A DNA stretch of 63,063 nt from Eubacteriales Family XIII. Incertae Sedis bacterium (lineage in GTDB: Bacteria > Bacillota > Clostridia > Peptostreptococcales > Anaerovoracaceae), in assembly GCA_031264295.1 (NCBI GenBank), contig JAISED010000041.1:1-63063 (forward strand), in the 5' to 3' direction. Shown here one piece after another: positions 18,765 to 26,193 of the stretch; within the stretch, counting starts at the first letter, position 1, and each line of letters begins with the position of its first letter. The notes beneath the pieces were generated by a model. It was not told the DNA's origin. It was given only the letters and a program-made list of their open reading frames with translations, and ran no database searches. A program made the translations under genes and the position numbers.

Positions 18765-18884
18765 ACCTTTATTGTCCTTTCCTCACTCCGTATGAGATAA
18801 GCTGCTGCGCCGACGTCTGATGCGTCTACGCTTTATGCCCCGGCGTCCGCCGCGGCGCTCCGCTTGAAACCGGCTGAGAGATAA

Positions 18885-19862
18885 CTATTCGTCGATTTCC
18901 GGATGCTCGTGTTCATGGCGTTCGTAAGCGTTGATGATCTTCCGCACCAGTGAATGCCGCACCACATCATTGTCGCGTAAAAAGCAGAACCGGATTTCTC
19001 TGACATGCTCTAAAACCTTGATGGCGTGAACAAGTCCTGACTTTTTACCCTTTGGCAGGTCTATCTGCGTTATATCGCCGGTAATCACAGATTTGGATCC
19101 GAAGCCCAAACGCGTAAGGAACATCTTCATCTGTTCCTTCGTAGTGTTTTGAGCTTCATCAAGAATTATGAAAGAATTGTCGAGGGTTCTTCCTCTCATA
19201 TACGCAAGCGGGACGACCTCTATGTTCTCTCTTTCCTTGAGCCGCAATGTGTTGTCACGCCCGAGCATCTCATGCAAAGCGTCATAAAGCGGCCTCAGAT
19301 ATGGATCGACCTTCTCCTGCAGATCTCCCGGCAGAAAGCCCAGACGTTCCCCTGCCTCCACTGCGGGACGCGCGAGTATGATCTTCTCCACTTCCTTGTT
19401 CTTGAACGCGTTTATAGCAGCTGCGACGGCAAGATAGGTCTTGCCTGTACCCGCCGGACCTACGCCGAACACGACGTCCGCCTCGCGTATACTTTTTACA
19501 TACTCCGCTTGCCCTATGGTCTTTGGCTTTATCGGCTTCCCTCTATGGGTGAAACAAATCACATCCTTATTCACATTATTTCCATTATAAGAAATCCCTT
19601 TCTGCTGAAGGCTTATGACATAATTCACGGTTTGCGGATCCAAGCTGTTTCCCGATTCTAAGATCCTGATCAGTTCACTCACCACCTCATGAGCCTCGGA
19701 CGCCTCGCTGCCCCGAATTATCATCTCGTCCTGCCTCTGCACAATGTCCGCATCGTAGTTGTCTTTGATGATCCTCAAGTTCACGTCGAGATTTCCGAAC
19801 ACGTCATTGGTAATATGATCGTGGTCTATCTTTATTTTAAACTCTTCCAGTGTGTTTTCCAA
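18885..19862 (-). CDS. phoH: PhoH-like ATPase
   Basis: PhoH/YlaK-type P-loop protein of 325 aa. The Walker A motif is GPAGTGKTYLA and the Walker B motif is FIILDEAQNTT, with an N-terminal KH-like region (1-100). It is a predicted ATPase or RNA helicase linked to RNA metabolism through its constant pairing with ybeY. The start is TTG, preceded by AAGGA at 9 nt; no in-frame ATG lies nearby. The gene is separated from yqeY by an intrinsic terminator, so a promoter should lie in 19863-19950, but none is clear. Confidence 0.93.
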   Translation of the reverse strand: MENTLEEFKIKIDHDHITNDVFGNLDVNLRIIKDNYDADIVQRQDEMIIRGSEASEAHEVVSELIRILESGNSLDPQTVNYVISLQQKGISYNGNNVNKDVICFTHRGKPIKPKTIGQAEYVKSIREADVVFGVGPAGTGKTYLAVAAAINAFKNKEVEKIILARPAVEAGERLGFLPGDLQEKVDPYLRPLYDALHEMLGRDNTLRLKERENIEVVPLAYMRGRTLDNSFIILDEAQNTTKEQMKMFLTRLGFGSKSVITGDITQIDLPKGKKSGLVHAIKVLEHVREIRFCFLRDNDVVRHSLVRKIINAYERHEHEHPEIDE

Positions 19863-19887
19863 GTATTTTTTTCCTTATGGTTTAGCT

Positions 19888-19905
19888 TTAGACTGAATTC
19901 AATAT
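19888..19905. repeat. Dispersed palindromic repeat B, copy 2
   Basis: TTTAGACTGAATTCAATA upstream of phoH matches the repeat seen at 2061, 32312 and 44100 (consensus TTTAGACTGARTTCAGTATT). It lies in the only gap where a phoH promoter could be. Confidence 0.5.
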
Positions 19906-19950
19906 CAGACGCTGCGCCGACCGATGAGGCGCCGGCAGCCGCGCCGTTTA

Positions 19951-19994
19951 AGAAAAATGTTGGAGTGACCCGTATTCTGTCGCACTCCAACATT
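19951..19994 (-). terminator. Intrinsic terminator of rpsU-yqeY
   Basis: A perfect 12-bp stem (AATGTTGGAGTG at 19956-19967 with its complement at 19983-19994) has a 15-nt loop and is followed on the minus strand by ATTTTTCTT. It lies 64 nt past the yqeY stop. Confidence 0.8.
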
Positions 19995-20058
19995 CATATT
20001 CGACTCAGTTCATTTGGAACGGCAGTCGGTTCAGCCGCGATTTGTTCCCGGCCATTAT

Positions 20059-20505
20059 TCAACTGAGTTTTTCTTCGATCAGCTTTCTCACAACACCGCC
20101 GTCGGCTACTCCTTTTACCTTCACCATCACGGCGCCTATGAGTTTGCCCATATTGCGTTTATCGTATTCAATTCCCAGTTCTTCCGCCGTTTCATCGACA
20201 ATTTGTTTGATTTCGTCTTCCGTAAGCTGTTTAGGCAAATACTCCATCAGAATAGATATTTCCCTGTTGTAGGCATCTGACAGATCAGTTCGTCCCGCTT
20301 TTTCAAAATCGGAGAGGGCGTCCTTACGCATTTTAACTTGCTTAGCTAAAACCGAAATCACTCCGGCATCATCAAGCTCAACTCTGCCGTCCACTTCCAT
20401 CTGTTTCACAGCGGCACGCGCAAAGTTTACTGTATTTTTTCTTATTTCATCCTTGGCTTTCATGGCTGATTTATAGTCTTCCGCCAATCTTTCCTTGAGA
20501 TTCAT
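20059..20505 (-). CDS. yqeY: YqeY/GatB-tail domain protein
   Basis: Small helical protein of 148 aa of the YqeY family, related to the C-terminal tail domain of GatB. The conserved segments MNLKERLAEDYKSAMKAKD and YLPKQLTEDEIKQIVDE are clear. Its biochemical role is not settled; binding to tRNA-like structures is assumed from the GatB similarity. It follows rpsU in the same transcript, the standard Bacillota pairing, and is ended by a strong terminator. Confidence 0.93.
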   Translation of the reverse strand: MNLKERLAEDYKSAMKAKDEIRKNTVNFARAAVKQMEVDGRVELDDAGVISVLAKQVKMRKDALSDFEKAGRTDLSDAYNREISILMEYLPKQLTEDEIKQIVDETAEELGIEYDKRNMGKLIGAVMVKVKGVADGGVVRKLIEEKLS

Positions 20506-20541
20506 TTCACACCTCTATTCGATGATAACCTGAAGCCAACG

Positions 20542-20721
20542 TCAATACTTTCTCGCTTTTTTCCTGGCAGCTTCAGACTTCTTCTTTCTCTTAACACTGG
20601 GCTTTTCATAGTGCTCTCTTTTACGCAACTCGGACATAACGCCGTCTCTGGCGCACGAGCGCTTAAAACGCTTAAGAGCGCTTTCCAAGCTTTCATTTTC
20701 TCTGACGATTACCTGTGCCAT
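20542..20721 (-). CDS. rpsU: 30S ribosomal protein S21
   Basis: Basic protein of 59 aa beginning [19 protein letters not shown] and ending in a lysine/arginine-rich tail, as in S21 of Bacillota. S21 sits near the anti-Shine-Dalgarno end of 16S rRNA. ATG at 20719-20721 was chosen over an upstream in-frame start because GGAGGAGG lies 9-12 nt before it and the family begins there. A sigma-A promoter lies 52 nt upstream. Confidence 0.97.
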   Translation of the reverse strand: MAQVIVRENESLESALKRFKRSCARDGVMSELRKREHYEKPSVKRKKKSEAARKKARKY

Positions 20722-20772
20722 AGCCGATACCACCTCCTCCTGACATATACTGAACTTGCCTACAACATTAGT

Positions 20773-20801
20773 ATTATACCTGACAGACAAAAAAATGGCA
20801 A
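20773..20801 (-). promoter_or_regulatory. Sigma-A promoter of rpsU-yqeY
   Basis: On the minus strand, TTGCCA (20801-20796) and a perfect TATAAT (20778-20773) are spaced by 17 bp. Transcription would start near 20766, giving a leader of about 45 nt before rpsU. Confidence 0.85.
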
Positions 20802-20890
20802 GTAAAAATCTTCAAATAGATGTAAAGTAAGCGCATAATTTTCACAGCACTAAAATAATGTACGTTATTTTATCCGTTCTTTCAAGAACA

Positions 20891-21334
20891 CTATTGCGTA
20901 AAAGCCCGCTTCTGCAATGAGTAAGTACAATACCGCAAACAAACATCCTCATCATCAAAATCCCATACGCGATAATATAGACGCCCTGGGTATTCCTCAT
21001 ATTTTTCACCCGGTCTTGCAGGTACAGTTATCACTACACTGATATATCTTTCCCAGTTTTGCTTCACAAACGCATCTCGAATTTCATTGTCTATACTCGC
21101 TTTCACGGATTCACCCACAACAGTGAAGGTTTCATTGGAAATCTGATCTGATTTGAGAATAACGTTAATAATCAATTCTTCATGTCCATAACTATCGACT
21201 GCACGTCCTCCTTCCCTAACAGCAAATTGTGCATTAGGATATAACTCTATTGTGATGTCTTTTATCAGATCGCCACAATATGAATGTCTGATGGCATACA
21301 GCACATCCTTATATTTAACATTATGTTTTAGAAT
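20891..21334 (-). CDS. Hypothetical protein, possible ATT start
   Basis: Unrecognised protein, mixed alpha/beta by eye, with no signal peptide or membrane segment. The first conventional start is GTG at 21304 (137 aa), but it has no properly spaced ribosome binding site. The frame is open upstream to an in-frame stop, and AGGAG (21345-21341) sits 6 nt before an in-frame ATT at 21334, giving 147 aa starting ILKHNVKYKDVLYAIRH. Either ATT is the real start, as in infC, or an ATG was lost. It opens the AT-rich accessory island. No function is proposed. Confidence 0.5.
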   Translation of the reverse strand: MLKHNVKYKDVLYAIRHSYCGDLIKDITIELYPNAQFAVREGGRAVDSYGHEELIINVILKSDQISNETFTVVGESVKASIDNEIRDAFVKQNWERYISVVITVPARPGEKYEEYPGRLYYRVWDFDDEDVCLRYCTYSLQKRAFTQ

Positions 21335-21516
21335 AAAATGCTCCTGTTTTTATTTTTGTTTTCGAAGTGTTGGTAAATCCAACTTTTCAACTGATTGTCG
21401 TCAGTATAAATTGATCAGTTCTGCTGAGGCATAACTCTTTTCATCAATAGAAATCGTCGATAATTGTAATTTCCAAGGACAATGATAGTATATTTATGTT
21501 TTTTATCATAATGTGT

Positions 21517-21912
21517 TCATTTGCAAACGCAAACAACATCGTACTTTTGGACGTTTTCGTCTACTGATATAAGCGTTAATCCGTTGTGTTTTGCGGTAGC
21601 AATAATAATTCTGTCGAATGGGTCATTATGAATAAACGGCAAAGATTCAATAATCTTGACTTCTTCGGCGGTTATTCCAAGTATTTCCACGCCGTTTTCG
21701 CGGAGCTTATCAATAAAGACCGCAGCTCCACTCATGTCTGCGATTTTACCGCCCTTGCTGACTTTAATAGCAATTTCCCAAGCGGACGCGATGCTGATGG
21801 CGAGTTCAACGGTTTTGTCGGCTATTATACCTTTTATTTTTGCGGACAATTTTTCATCATTGCCCAACAATGCCCATATTGCGGTATGCGTATCAAGAAG
21901 ATATTTTGCCAT
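21517..21912 (-). CDS. PIN-domain (VapC-like) toxin
   Basis: Type II toxin of 131 aa. The PIN fold's acidic ribonuclease residues are visible in YLLDTHTAIW (first Asp), SIASAWEIAIK (Glu) and HNDPFDRIIIATAKHNG (Asp/Asp), with a final ISVDE. Such toxins cleave tRNA or rRNA. ATG at 21912 overlaps the antitoxin stop (TGATG) with AAGGAG 8 nt upstream, so it is translationally coupled to the antitoxin. It resembles PIN toxins paired with DUF2281-type antitoxins. Confidence 0.9.
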   Translation of the reverse strand: MAKYLLDTHTAIWALLGNDEKLSAKIKGIIADKTVELAISIASAWEIAIKVSKGGKIADMSGAAVFIDKLRENGVEILGITAEEVKIIESLPFIHNDPFDRIIIATAKHNGLTLISVDENVQKYDVVCVCK

Positions 21913-22169
21913 CACATATACTCCTTGAAATCTGCGAGTACATCGCTGAAATCATCATCAATATTTAATATGCCTTTCAAACAGCCAAATTGAAACTCAG
22001 GGCGTACAAATTCCGTTTTTTCGCTCTTTTGTAAAAACGGCTTTACGTCCGATATAACTTGCATTAGATAGACGTTGAGAGCAGTTTCAATGTCTATCCC
22101 GTAATGGCTGAGTACGGGTCTTGCTTTTGCTGCCAGTTCACGGTTTAAGTTTACAGGAATAGTATCCAT
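21912..22169 (-). CDS. Hybrid RelB-like/DUF2281-like antitoxin
   Basis: Antitoxin of 85 aa for the PIN toxin that follows. The N-terminal half (VNLNRELAAKARPVLSHYGI, ETALNVYLMQVI) looks like the RelB/DinJ ribbon-helix-helix. The C-terminal tail (FGCLKGI, DDDFSDVLADFKEYM) matches the toxin-binding end of DUF2281 antitoxins that accompany PIN toxins. ATG at 22169 was chosen because GGAGG lies 6 nt upstream. It presumably also represses its own operon; no separate promoter is visible in the 46 nt to the gene before. Confidence 0.85.
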   Translation of the reverse strand: MDTIPVNLNRELAAKARPVLSHYGIDIETALNVYLMQVISDVKPFLQKSEKTEFVRPEFQFGCLKGILNIDDDFSDVLADFKEYM

Positions 22170-22215
22170 ATTGCGCCTCCTAAGCATTTAATCTTTATTC
22201 TTCTTTTCTTGCGGG

Positions 22216-22653
22216 TTATCCTACAGTGTATCGGATAATCACAGTTCCACCAGTCCAACCATCAACTTCTTCTGGATGCCATTCAACATCTACGCCTAAT
22301 GCTCCTAATATAACGCCAATCGGAACATATGAGCGGTTGTTTATTGTAACGGGCTTTGCGTCTGAAAAGTAATGGGTGCAATCCTCCAGAGAACGCCCCG
22401 AAAAGTAATCAAGGTAATATCTATCTACACCTTCAGTAGTTAAATATTGAACGATGTGAAATTCGTCTTCGTCAGTATAGGTTATTTTTGCATACTTTGT
22501 TTCAGAATCCCAGCTAACCTCTCCCCCGATAGCGTTCATAATCCCTTTGATTGGAATCATAACTCTGCTATATTGCTTATCTATATACGGCGTAGATTGT
22601 TGTTCATCAAAGAAATTCCACTTGTTGCCACATCCAAGTATTTTGTCCGTCAA
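22216..22653 (-). pseudogene. Stalk-domain (copper amine oxidase N-like) fragment
   Basis: The frame encodes about 145 aa. Two repeats of the type VMIPIKGIMNAIGGEVSWD and YVPIGVILGALGVDVEWH match the stalk domain (copper amine oxidase N-terminal-like) common in Clostridia surface proteins. There is no signal peptide. The only start is TTG with a poor ribosome binding site, and the first 47 nt overlap the preceding frame. It looks like the 3' part of a gene broken by a frameshift near 22610-22660. Confidence 0.6.
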
Positions 22654-22807
22654 CGACCTTTAGAGTTGTTGAATCGAATAAGTAACTGCCAACATAACCG
22701 TAATGAAAATTTCCAATTTCTTCGCCGGTCATTTTCACATAAGTACCACCAATAAGGCAGTTGTATGGAGTGTCCCAGCCAAGTTGAGTGAAATTCTTTA
22801 CTTTCAT
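22607..22807 (-). pseudogene. Toxin-44-like fragment
   Basis: Frame of 66 aa with a good ribosome binding site (GGAGG, 8 nt before ATG 22807). The segment MTGEEIGNFHYGYVG resembles the core of the polymorphic toxin type 44 family; the active-site region that should follow is missing. The next frame (stalk domain) overlaps it. Probably the front of a once longer toxin or surface protein gene, now decayed. The match rests on a short motif. Confidence 0.5.
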
Positions 22808-23000
22808 TGACTTTACCTCCATAAGCTTGATCATAATTTTTTGCGGCTTTCGTTCGACCATCAATCGGTTTTGCAACTCCTTTTGGAATAATCCAAGTTC
22901 GCCCTATTCTAAACGCATCTTTTACTTTTCCATTGTCACATAGAATTTGAACACGGCGCGTTGTAATTCCCCATAGTTCAGCCGCTTCTGCTGTAGTCAT
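22650..23000 (-). CDS. Small helix-turn-helix (excisionase-like) protein, altered C-terminus
   Basis: Residues 1-60 (TTAEAAELWGITTRRVQIL, FRIGRTWIIPKG, DGRTKAAK) match a very common small MerR/excisionase-like HTH protein of Clostridia, usually about 60-70 aa. Here the frame runs on for another 50 unrelated residues through the start of the next gene, to 22650. The tail probably reflects a lost stop codon or a frameshift. Such proteins often accompany mobile elements or toxin cassettes. Confidence 0.55.
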   Translation of the reverse strand: MTTAEAAELWGITTRRVQILCDNGKVKDAFRIGRTWIIPKGVAKPIDGRTKAAKNYDQAYGGKVNESKEFHSTWLGHSIQLPYWWYLCENDRRRNWKFSLRLCWQLLIRFNNSKGR

Positions 23001-23113
23001 AAAAGCTCAGATTCAATGCCCATATTAAAACCCTTTCCACAAAGGTAAGTTAAAATAAGTATAGATCTGTTTGGCGAACAATACAAGTGATTTTTGTAAA
23101 AAATCTCTAACTT

Positions 23114-23476
23114 TCAATCGCTTTGGCCAATATCGTAGGCGACATCAGCACGAACATAACTACACCGATTATGATCAAACGCTTTTTCCTTTTGCTCATA
23201 AGAACCTCCGTTCACATCTCCAATTAGAGGCGGCGGAATTTTTCCGCCGCCTCTTGTTCGCCGGATTATCGACTCCACGCGTTCCAACGCGGCGTTCTCT
23301 GTTCGCTTTGGCTGTGGATTGAAAAACTCGACAATCGGCACGTTCTTCTTGATGTTCCAAATGCCTGCGACTTGCCCGCCTATAGCGATTGTAGGCAGAC
23401 AGATTCCCGATTTCAGAATTACCCTGCTCTTGTACTCCTGCGGCAAGATTAGACGATTCTCCTGCGTGTATGACAC
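23114..23476 (-). pseudogene. C-terminal fragment of an AlkZ/YcaQ-like winged-helix protein
   Basis: Frame of 120 aa. Residues about 10-70 (LPQEYKSRVILKSGICLPT, IAIGGQVAGIW) resemble the end of the winged-helix/AlkZ-like DNA glycosylase family, which is normally about 350-400 aa. The N-terminal two thirds are missing and no ribosome binding site is seen. The tail after residue 75 is unlike the family. Likely a relic inside the island. The family match is by eye and moderate. Confidence 0.4.
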
Positions 23477-23488
23477 AACGTATACTTT

Positions 23489-24535
23489 TTAAGCCTTAAT
23501 ATATTTTGTGTTTCTTGAACTTCCGATTTTCTGTACCTGTCCGTCTTTAACCATTGCTCCGAGAACAGCTTCAACAGTAGTTGGGCTCACATCGGGTAGT
23601 ATTTTGCATATTTCAGTCTTTGAAATCGGTGTCAAGCTATTCAGTATCGTTGCTTCAATACGGACTTTTTTCGTAATACGCTTGCCGTGAACAACAGCAA
23701 ATCTTTTATCTAACTCCTTGTAGCACATGTAAAGCGTAGATAAGAAGTTCTCTATAAACGGGAAATAGCTGTTTTCATTCGTATCCCAACCAGTGGAGGA
23801 TTGCTTTAATGCTTCGTAATAATAAGCTTTGTAAGCGTTAATTTGCTCTTCAAAGGAAACGTATTTCCCTACATCAAACCTATTCTTATAAAGCAATAAT
23901 AAGCTGAGCAACCGTGACATTCTACCATTGCCATCACGGAATGGATGTATACAAAGGAAATCGAGGATAACGCAAGGGATAAGCAATAGCCGATTGATAT
24001 TGCTGTCATCTCTGGCATCAATATAGGCAAGCTCAAGCTGCTCCATTGCGGCTTCGGTTTCTTCGGCAGGGGTGGGTCTGAAACGGACTTTCCTGTTACC
24101 GTCAGCATCCACCTCCAGGATCACATTGTCATCCGTTTTATACTGACCGCCGAACTCATATCCCGTAAATGACATCATAATTTCGTGCAAACGAAGTATA
24201 TCACGCTCACGAAAATCAATATGTTCATATCCAAGATGAATTTCATTGAGTGCATCCCTGTACCCTGCAATCTCAGCTTCATTGTGATTTAATGGAGCAC
24301 TATTCTGGTTTACAATCGCCGCAATACGTTCATCGCTTGTAATAATTCCTTCAATTTCATTAGAACTTTTTACTGATTGCATCTTTGCAACCACTTCAAG
24401 CGCAGTAAATACTTGTGCATATTCGCCTTTATGGACACCAGCCATTGTCTTGAGCGATGATATGTTCGAGGTTAAATTGATTAGATTTGCAGGTAGCAAG
24501 CCGTTACCTAAAAAAGAGTAATCAAATCTCCGCAT
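23489..24535 (-). CDS. Fic-domain AMP transferase with C-terminal wHTH
   Basis: Fic protein of 348 aa. The catalytic motif HPFRDGNGRMSRL is intact (HPFxxGNGRxxR). An N-terminal inhibitory helix motif, SSNEIEG, fits the (S/T)xxxE(G/N) pattern of self-inhibited class II enzymes. The C-terminal 65 residues (RIEATILNSLTPISKTEICK, VLGAMVKDGQVQKIG) form a winged helix that could bind DNA. ATG at 24535 has GGAGG 7 nt upstream. The promoter just upstream is covered by an 11-bp inverted repeat, so autoregulation is plausible. The target protein is unknown. Confidence 0.92.
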   Translation of the reverse strand: MRRFDYSFLGNGLLPANLINLTSNISSLKTMAGVHKGEYAQVFTALEVVAKMQSVKSSNEIEGIITSDERIAAIVNQNSAPLNHNEAEIAGYRDALNEIHLGYEHIDFRERDILRLHEIMMSFTGYEFGGQYKTDDNVILEVDADGNRKVRFRPTPAEETEAAMEQLELAYIDARDDSNINRLLLIPCVILDFLCIHPFRDGNGRMSRLLSLLLLYKNRFDVGKYVSFEEQINAYKAYYYEALKQSSTGWDTNENSYFPFIENFLSTLYMCYKELDKRFAVVHGKRITKKVRIEATILNSLTPISKTEICKILPDVSPTTVEAVLGAMVKDGQVQKIGSSRNTKYIKA

Positions 24536-24548
24536 ATTAAATCCTCCG

Positions 24549-24584
24549 TTTCTGCATATTATTATATCATTCCATATGCAGAAA
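24549..24584. promoter_or_regulatory. Inverted repeat operator over the fic promoter
   Basis: Arms 24549-24559 (TTTCTGCATAT) and 24574-24584 (its exact complement) flank a 14-nt centre holding the -10 box. Related half-sites (CTGCATATTT near 24606, ATATGCACCTG near 24652) lie upstream. A protein bound here would block RNA polymerase; the Fic wHTH domain is the obvious candidate. Confidence 0.6.
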
Positions 24585-24589
24585 ATCAA
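24561..24589 (-). promoter_or_regulatory. Sigma-A promoter of fic
   Basis: On the minus strand, TTGATT (24589-24584) and a perfect TATAAT (24566-24561) are separated by 17 bp. The start would be near 24553, only about 18 nt before the ATG. Confidence 0.75.
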
Positions 24590-24699
24590 GCAAGCATAGA
24601 AATTTGCTGCATATTTTAAAATCCATTATGTGCATCAACAAGAAAGAATATGCACCTGCACGAGTTTCGGCTATGTAACCTAAATAATCCGTAATTGTT

Positions 24700-24792
24700 A
24701 TGAACCAATTGTTCGTGAGCCTTGATGTTTCGAAAGACGATTACAAGACCTGTATCCTCGACAGCGACGGTGAACGCGCTCACAATGCGAAA
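24700..24792 (+). pseudogene. 5' remnant of an IS110-family transposase
   Basis: The first 31 codons (MNQLFVSLDVSKDDYKTCI, DSDGERAHNAK) match the start of the IS110 transposase DEDD domain. The match then stops, and the frame runs antisense into the ParE-like toxin gene. Full proteins are about 400 aa, so more than 90 percent is missing. No terminal repeats are expected for IS110. Confidence 0.65.
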
Positions 24793-24842
24793 GCTCCCAA
24801 ATTGGGGGATTCCCGGTTGGTAGGAGTTGGGTGGGAGCTATG

Positions 24843-25142
24843 CTACAAAATACTCGGTATATCTCGCATACTATGCAGAACTCTATAAACCGTAATTAAC
24901 CCGGCTTCTTCATCAACATGGTAAAAGCAAAGATATCCGTAAGGCAAACCCATGTGGCGAAAGTAGGGTCTTTCCTCATAGACCGGGTACATAAACGGAT
25001 TATCTGTAAGAAACGCCTCTTGCCTCGCTATGGCAACCTCAAACTTGTCGGCGGCCGGCGGACTGTATGCGTATAAATCGTCTTCCGCTTTCAGTATTTC
25101 ACGCTCTGCCGTCAGCAAGTATTCCAATTGGTATCTAGACAC
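24843..25142 (-). CDS. ParE/RelE-family toxin
   Basis: Toxin of 99 aa of the RelE/ParE fold: helical start (LLTAEREILKAEDDLYAY), central strand region and C-terminal RVLHSMRDIPSIL, typical of ParE-like proteins. GTG at 25142 overlaps the antitoxin stop by 8 nt, with GAGG 9 nt upstream. ParE toxins act on gyrase, RelE on ribosomes; sequence alone does not settle which. Confidence 0.87.
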   Translation of the reverse strand: MSRYQLEYLLTAEREILKAEDDLYAYSPPAADKFEVAIARQEAFLTDNPFMYPVYEERPYFRHMGLPYGYLCFYHVDEEAGLITVYRVLHSMRDIPSIL

Positions 25143-25449
25143 GGTTTCGCGCCTCGCGTTGTTTCTTTAGGCTTGCCATTATTTCGGTATGCGACAAGCG
25201 TTTAACGCCGGGGGCATTGGCTTCTGACACGGACTCGTCCAACGCGGCATTGATATACGCCTTATGCGCCGCCTCCCGGTAGGCTTGTTCTGTACGAATT
25301 TCAAACGGAATGCGTTCCTCTATGATCGCCGCCCGCAAGAACAATTCTATGGCGGTGGTCATGTCCAAGCCCATTTTGCTAAACACGCGCTGCGCGTTCT
25401 GCTTGATGTCTTCATTAATATTCATTGATATTCGGCTACCGGCCATCAT
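25135..25449 (-). CDS. RelB/DinJ-family antitoxin
   Basis: Antitoxin of 104 aa for the ParE-like toxin. The N-terminal ribbon-helix-helix reads SRISMNINEDIKQNAQRVF and TTAIELFLRAAI; the basic, probably unfolded C-terminus binds the toxin. The first of two adjacent ATG codons has AAAGGAG 6 nt upstream. A promoter lies just before. Antitoxins of this family usually repress their own operon. Confidence 0.9.
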   Translation of the reverse strand: MMAGSRISMNINEDIKQNAQRVFSKMGLDMTTAIELFLRAAIIEERIPFEIRTEQAYREAAHKAYINAALDESVSEANAPGVKRLSHTEIMASLKKQREARNRV

Positions 25450-25472
25450 AAACAGCTCCTTTCTATGTGTCT

Positions 25473-25502
25473 ACTATACACCTAATATGCACATAATGTC
25501 AA
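25473..25502 (-). promoter_or_regulatory. Promoter of the second toxin-antitoxin operon
   Basis: On the minus strand a perfect TTGACA (25502-25497) is followed after 18 bp by TATAGT (25478-25473). A short inverted repeat (GTGT-7-ACAC) overlaps the -10 box and could be the antitoxin site. Confidence 0.7.
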
Positions 25503-25556
25503 CAGCGTTTTTACTTTTCTTTAAAGCTTCTTTCCTCTCTAAAATTTCATCAAGCT

Positions 25557-26099
25557 CTACATAGTTTCGTAAGAAACCCATTCGTTATTAGTTTCACCGC
25601 AAGAGTTACAAACAGTCTTTATTGTTATCCAGTCGAATGCTTCAACCCAGTCCTCCGGATCAAATTCTTCTTCGCCTTCTTCGATAAAATCCTCTTGTCC
25701 TTTCGAATGAATACTCACTATTAATGCATGATCTGTTTTTTGGCATTTATTGCAAGACCAATCCTTGAAACTTGGTCTTGGTAAATCCCTTGAATCGCCT
25801 CCGCATACAAATCCATTCCAACCATGATAATCGTCATCAAAAATCAGGTGTTCTTTGCCGCAATCATTACATTTCACCTTTACGATTAAAAAATAATTCT
25901 CACCCACTTCAAGCACTTTGATCACCCTGGTTTTTTGATAATCGGAATCATCTCCAACAATCTCGATCGTAAACTTTTCAGAACCGCAATCACAAATAAT
26001 TTCCCCTGTGACTTCAAATTCATTGTTATTATCGCCTATTAACTTTAAAATTCCTTTTAAATGTCTCGGAATAGGCAGCATATTATTCTTATTATTCAT
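25557..26099 (-). CDS. Hypothetical protein with four cysteine knuckles
   Basis: Acidic protein of 180 aa containing four Cys pairs: CDCG (36-39), CNDCG, CNKC and CNSCG. They probably bind one or two zinc ions as ribbon folds. The ribosome binding site AAGGAG precedes the ATG. There is no signal peptide and no enzyme motif. It is the last gene of the accessory island before mutL. I do not recognise a named family and propose no function. Confidence 0.7.
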   Translation of the reverse strand: MNNKNNMLPIPRHLKGILKLIGDNNNEFEVTGEIICDCGSEKFTIEIVGDDSDYQKTRVIKVLEVGENYFLIVKVKCNDCGKEHLIFDDDYHGWNGFVCGGDSRDLPRPSFKDWSCNKCQKTDHALIVSIHSKGQEDFIEEGEEEFDPEDWVEAFDWITIKTVCNSCGETNNEWVSYETM

Positions 26100-26193
26100 G
26101 GCTGGTCTCCTTGTCTAATACCTAGTGTAAAGCTCTATTTCGTATAAAACATCATCTTCAACATTCTTCGTCTATATGTCGTCCAAGTTAACC

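Noticed and set aside
21360-21395. Small hairpin GTTGG-TAAAT-CCAAC followed by TTTT on the plus strand
   Set aside because: No plus-strand gene precedes it and the stem is only 5 bp, so it is not a supported terminator.
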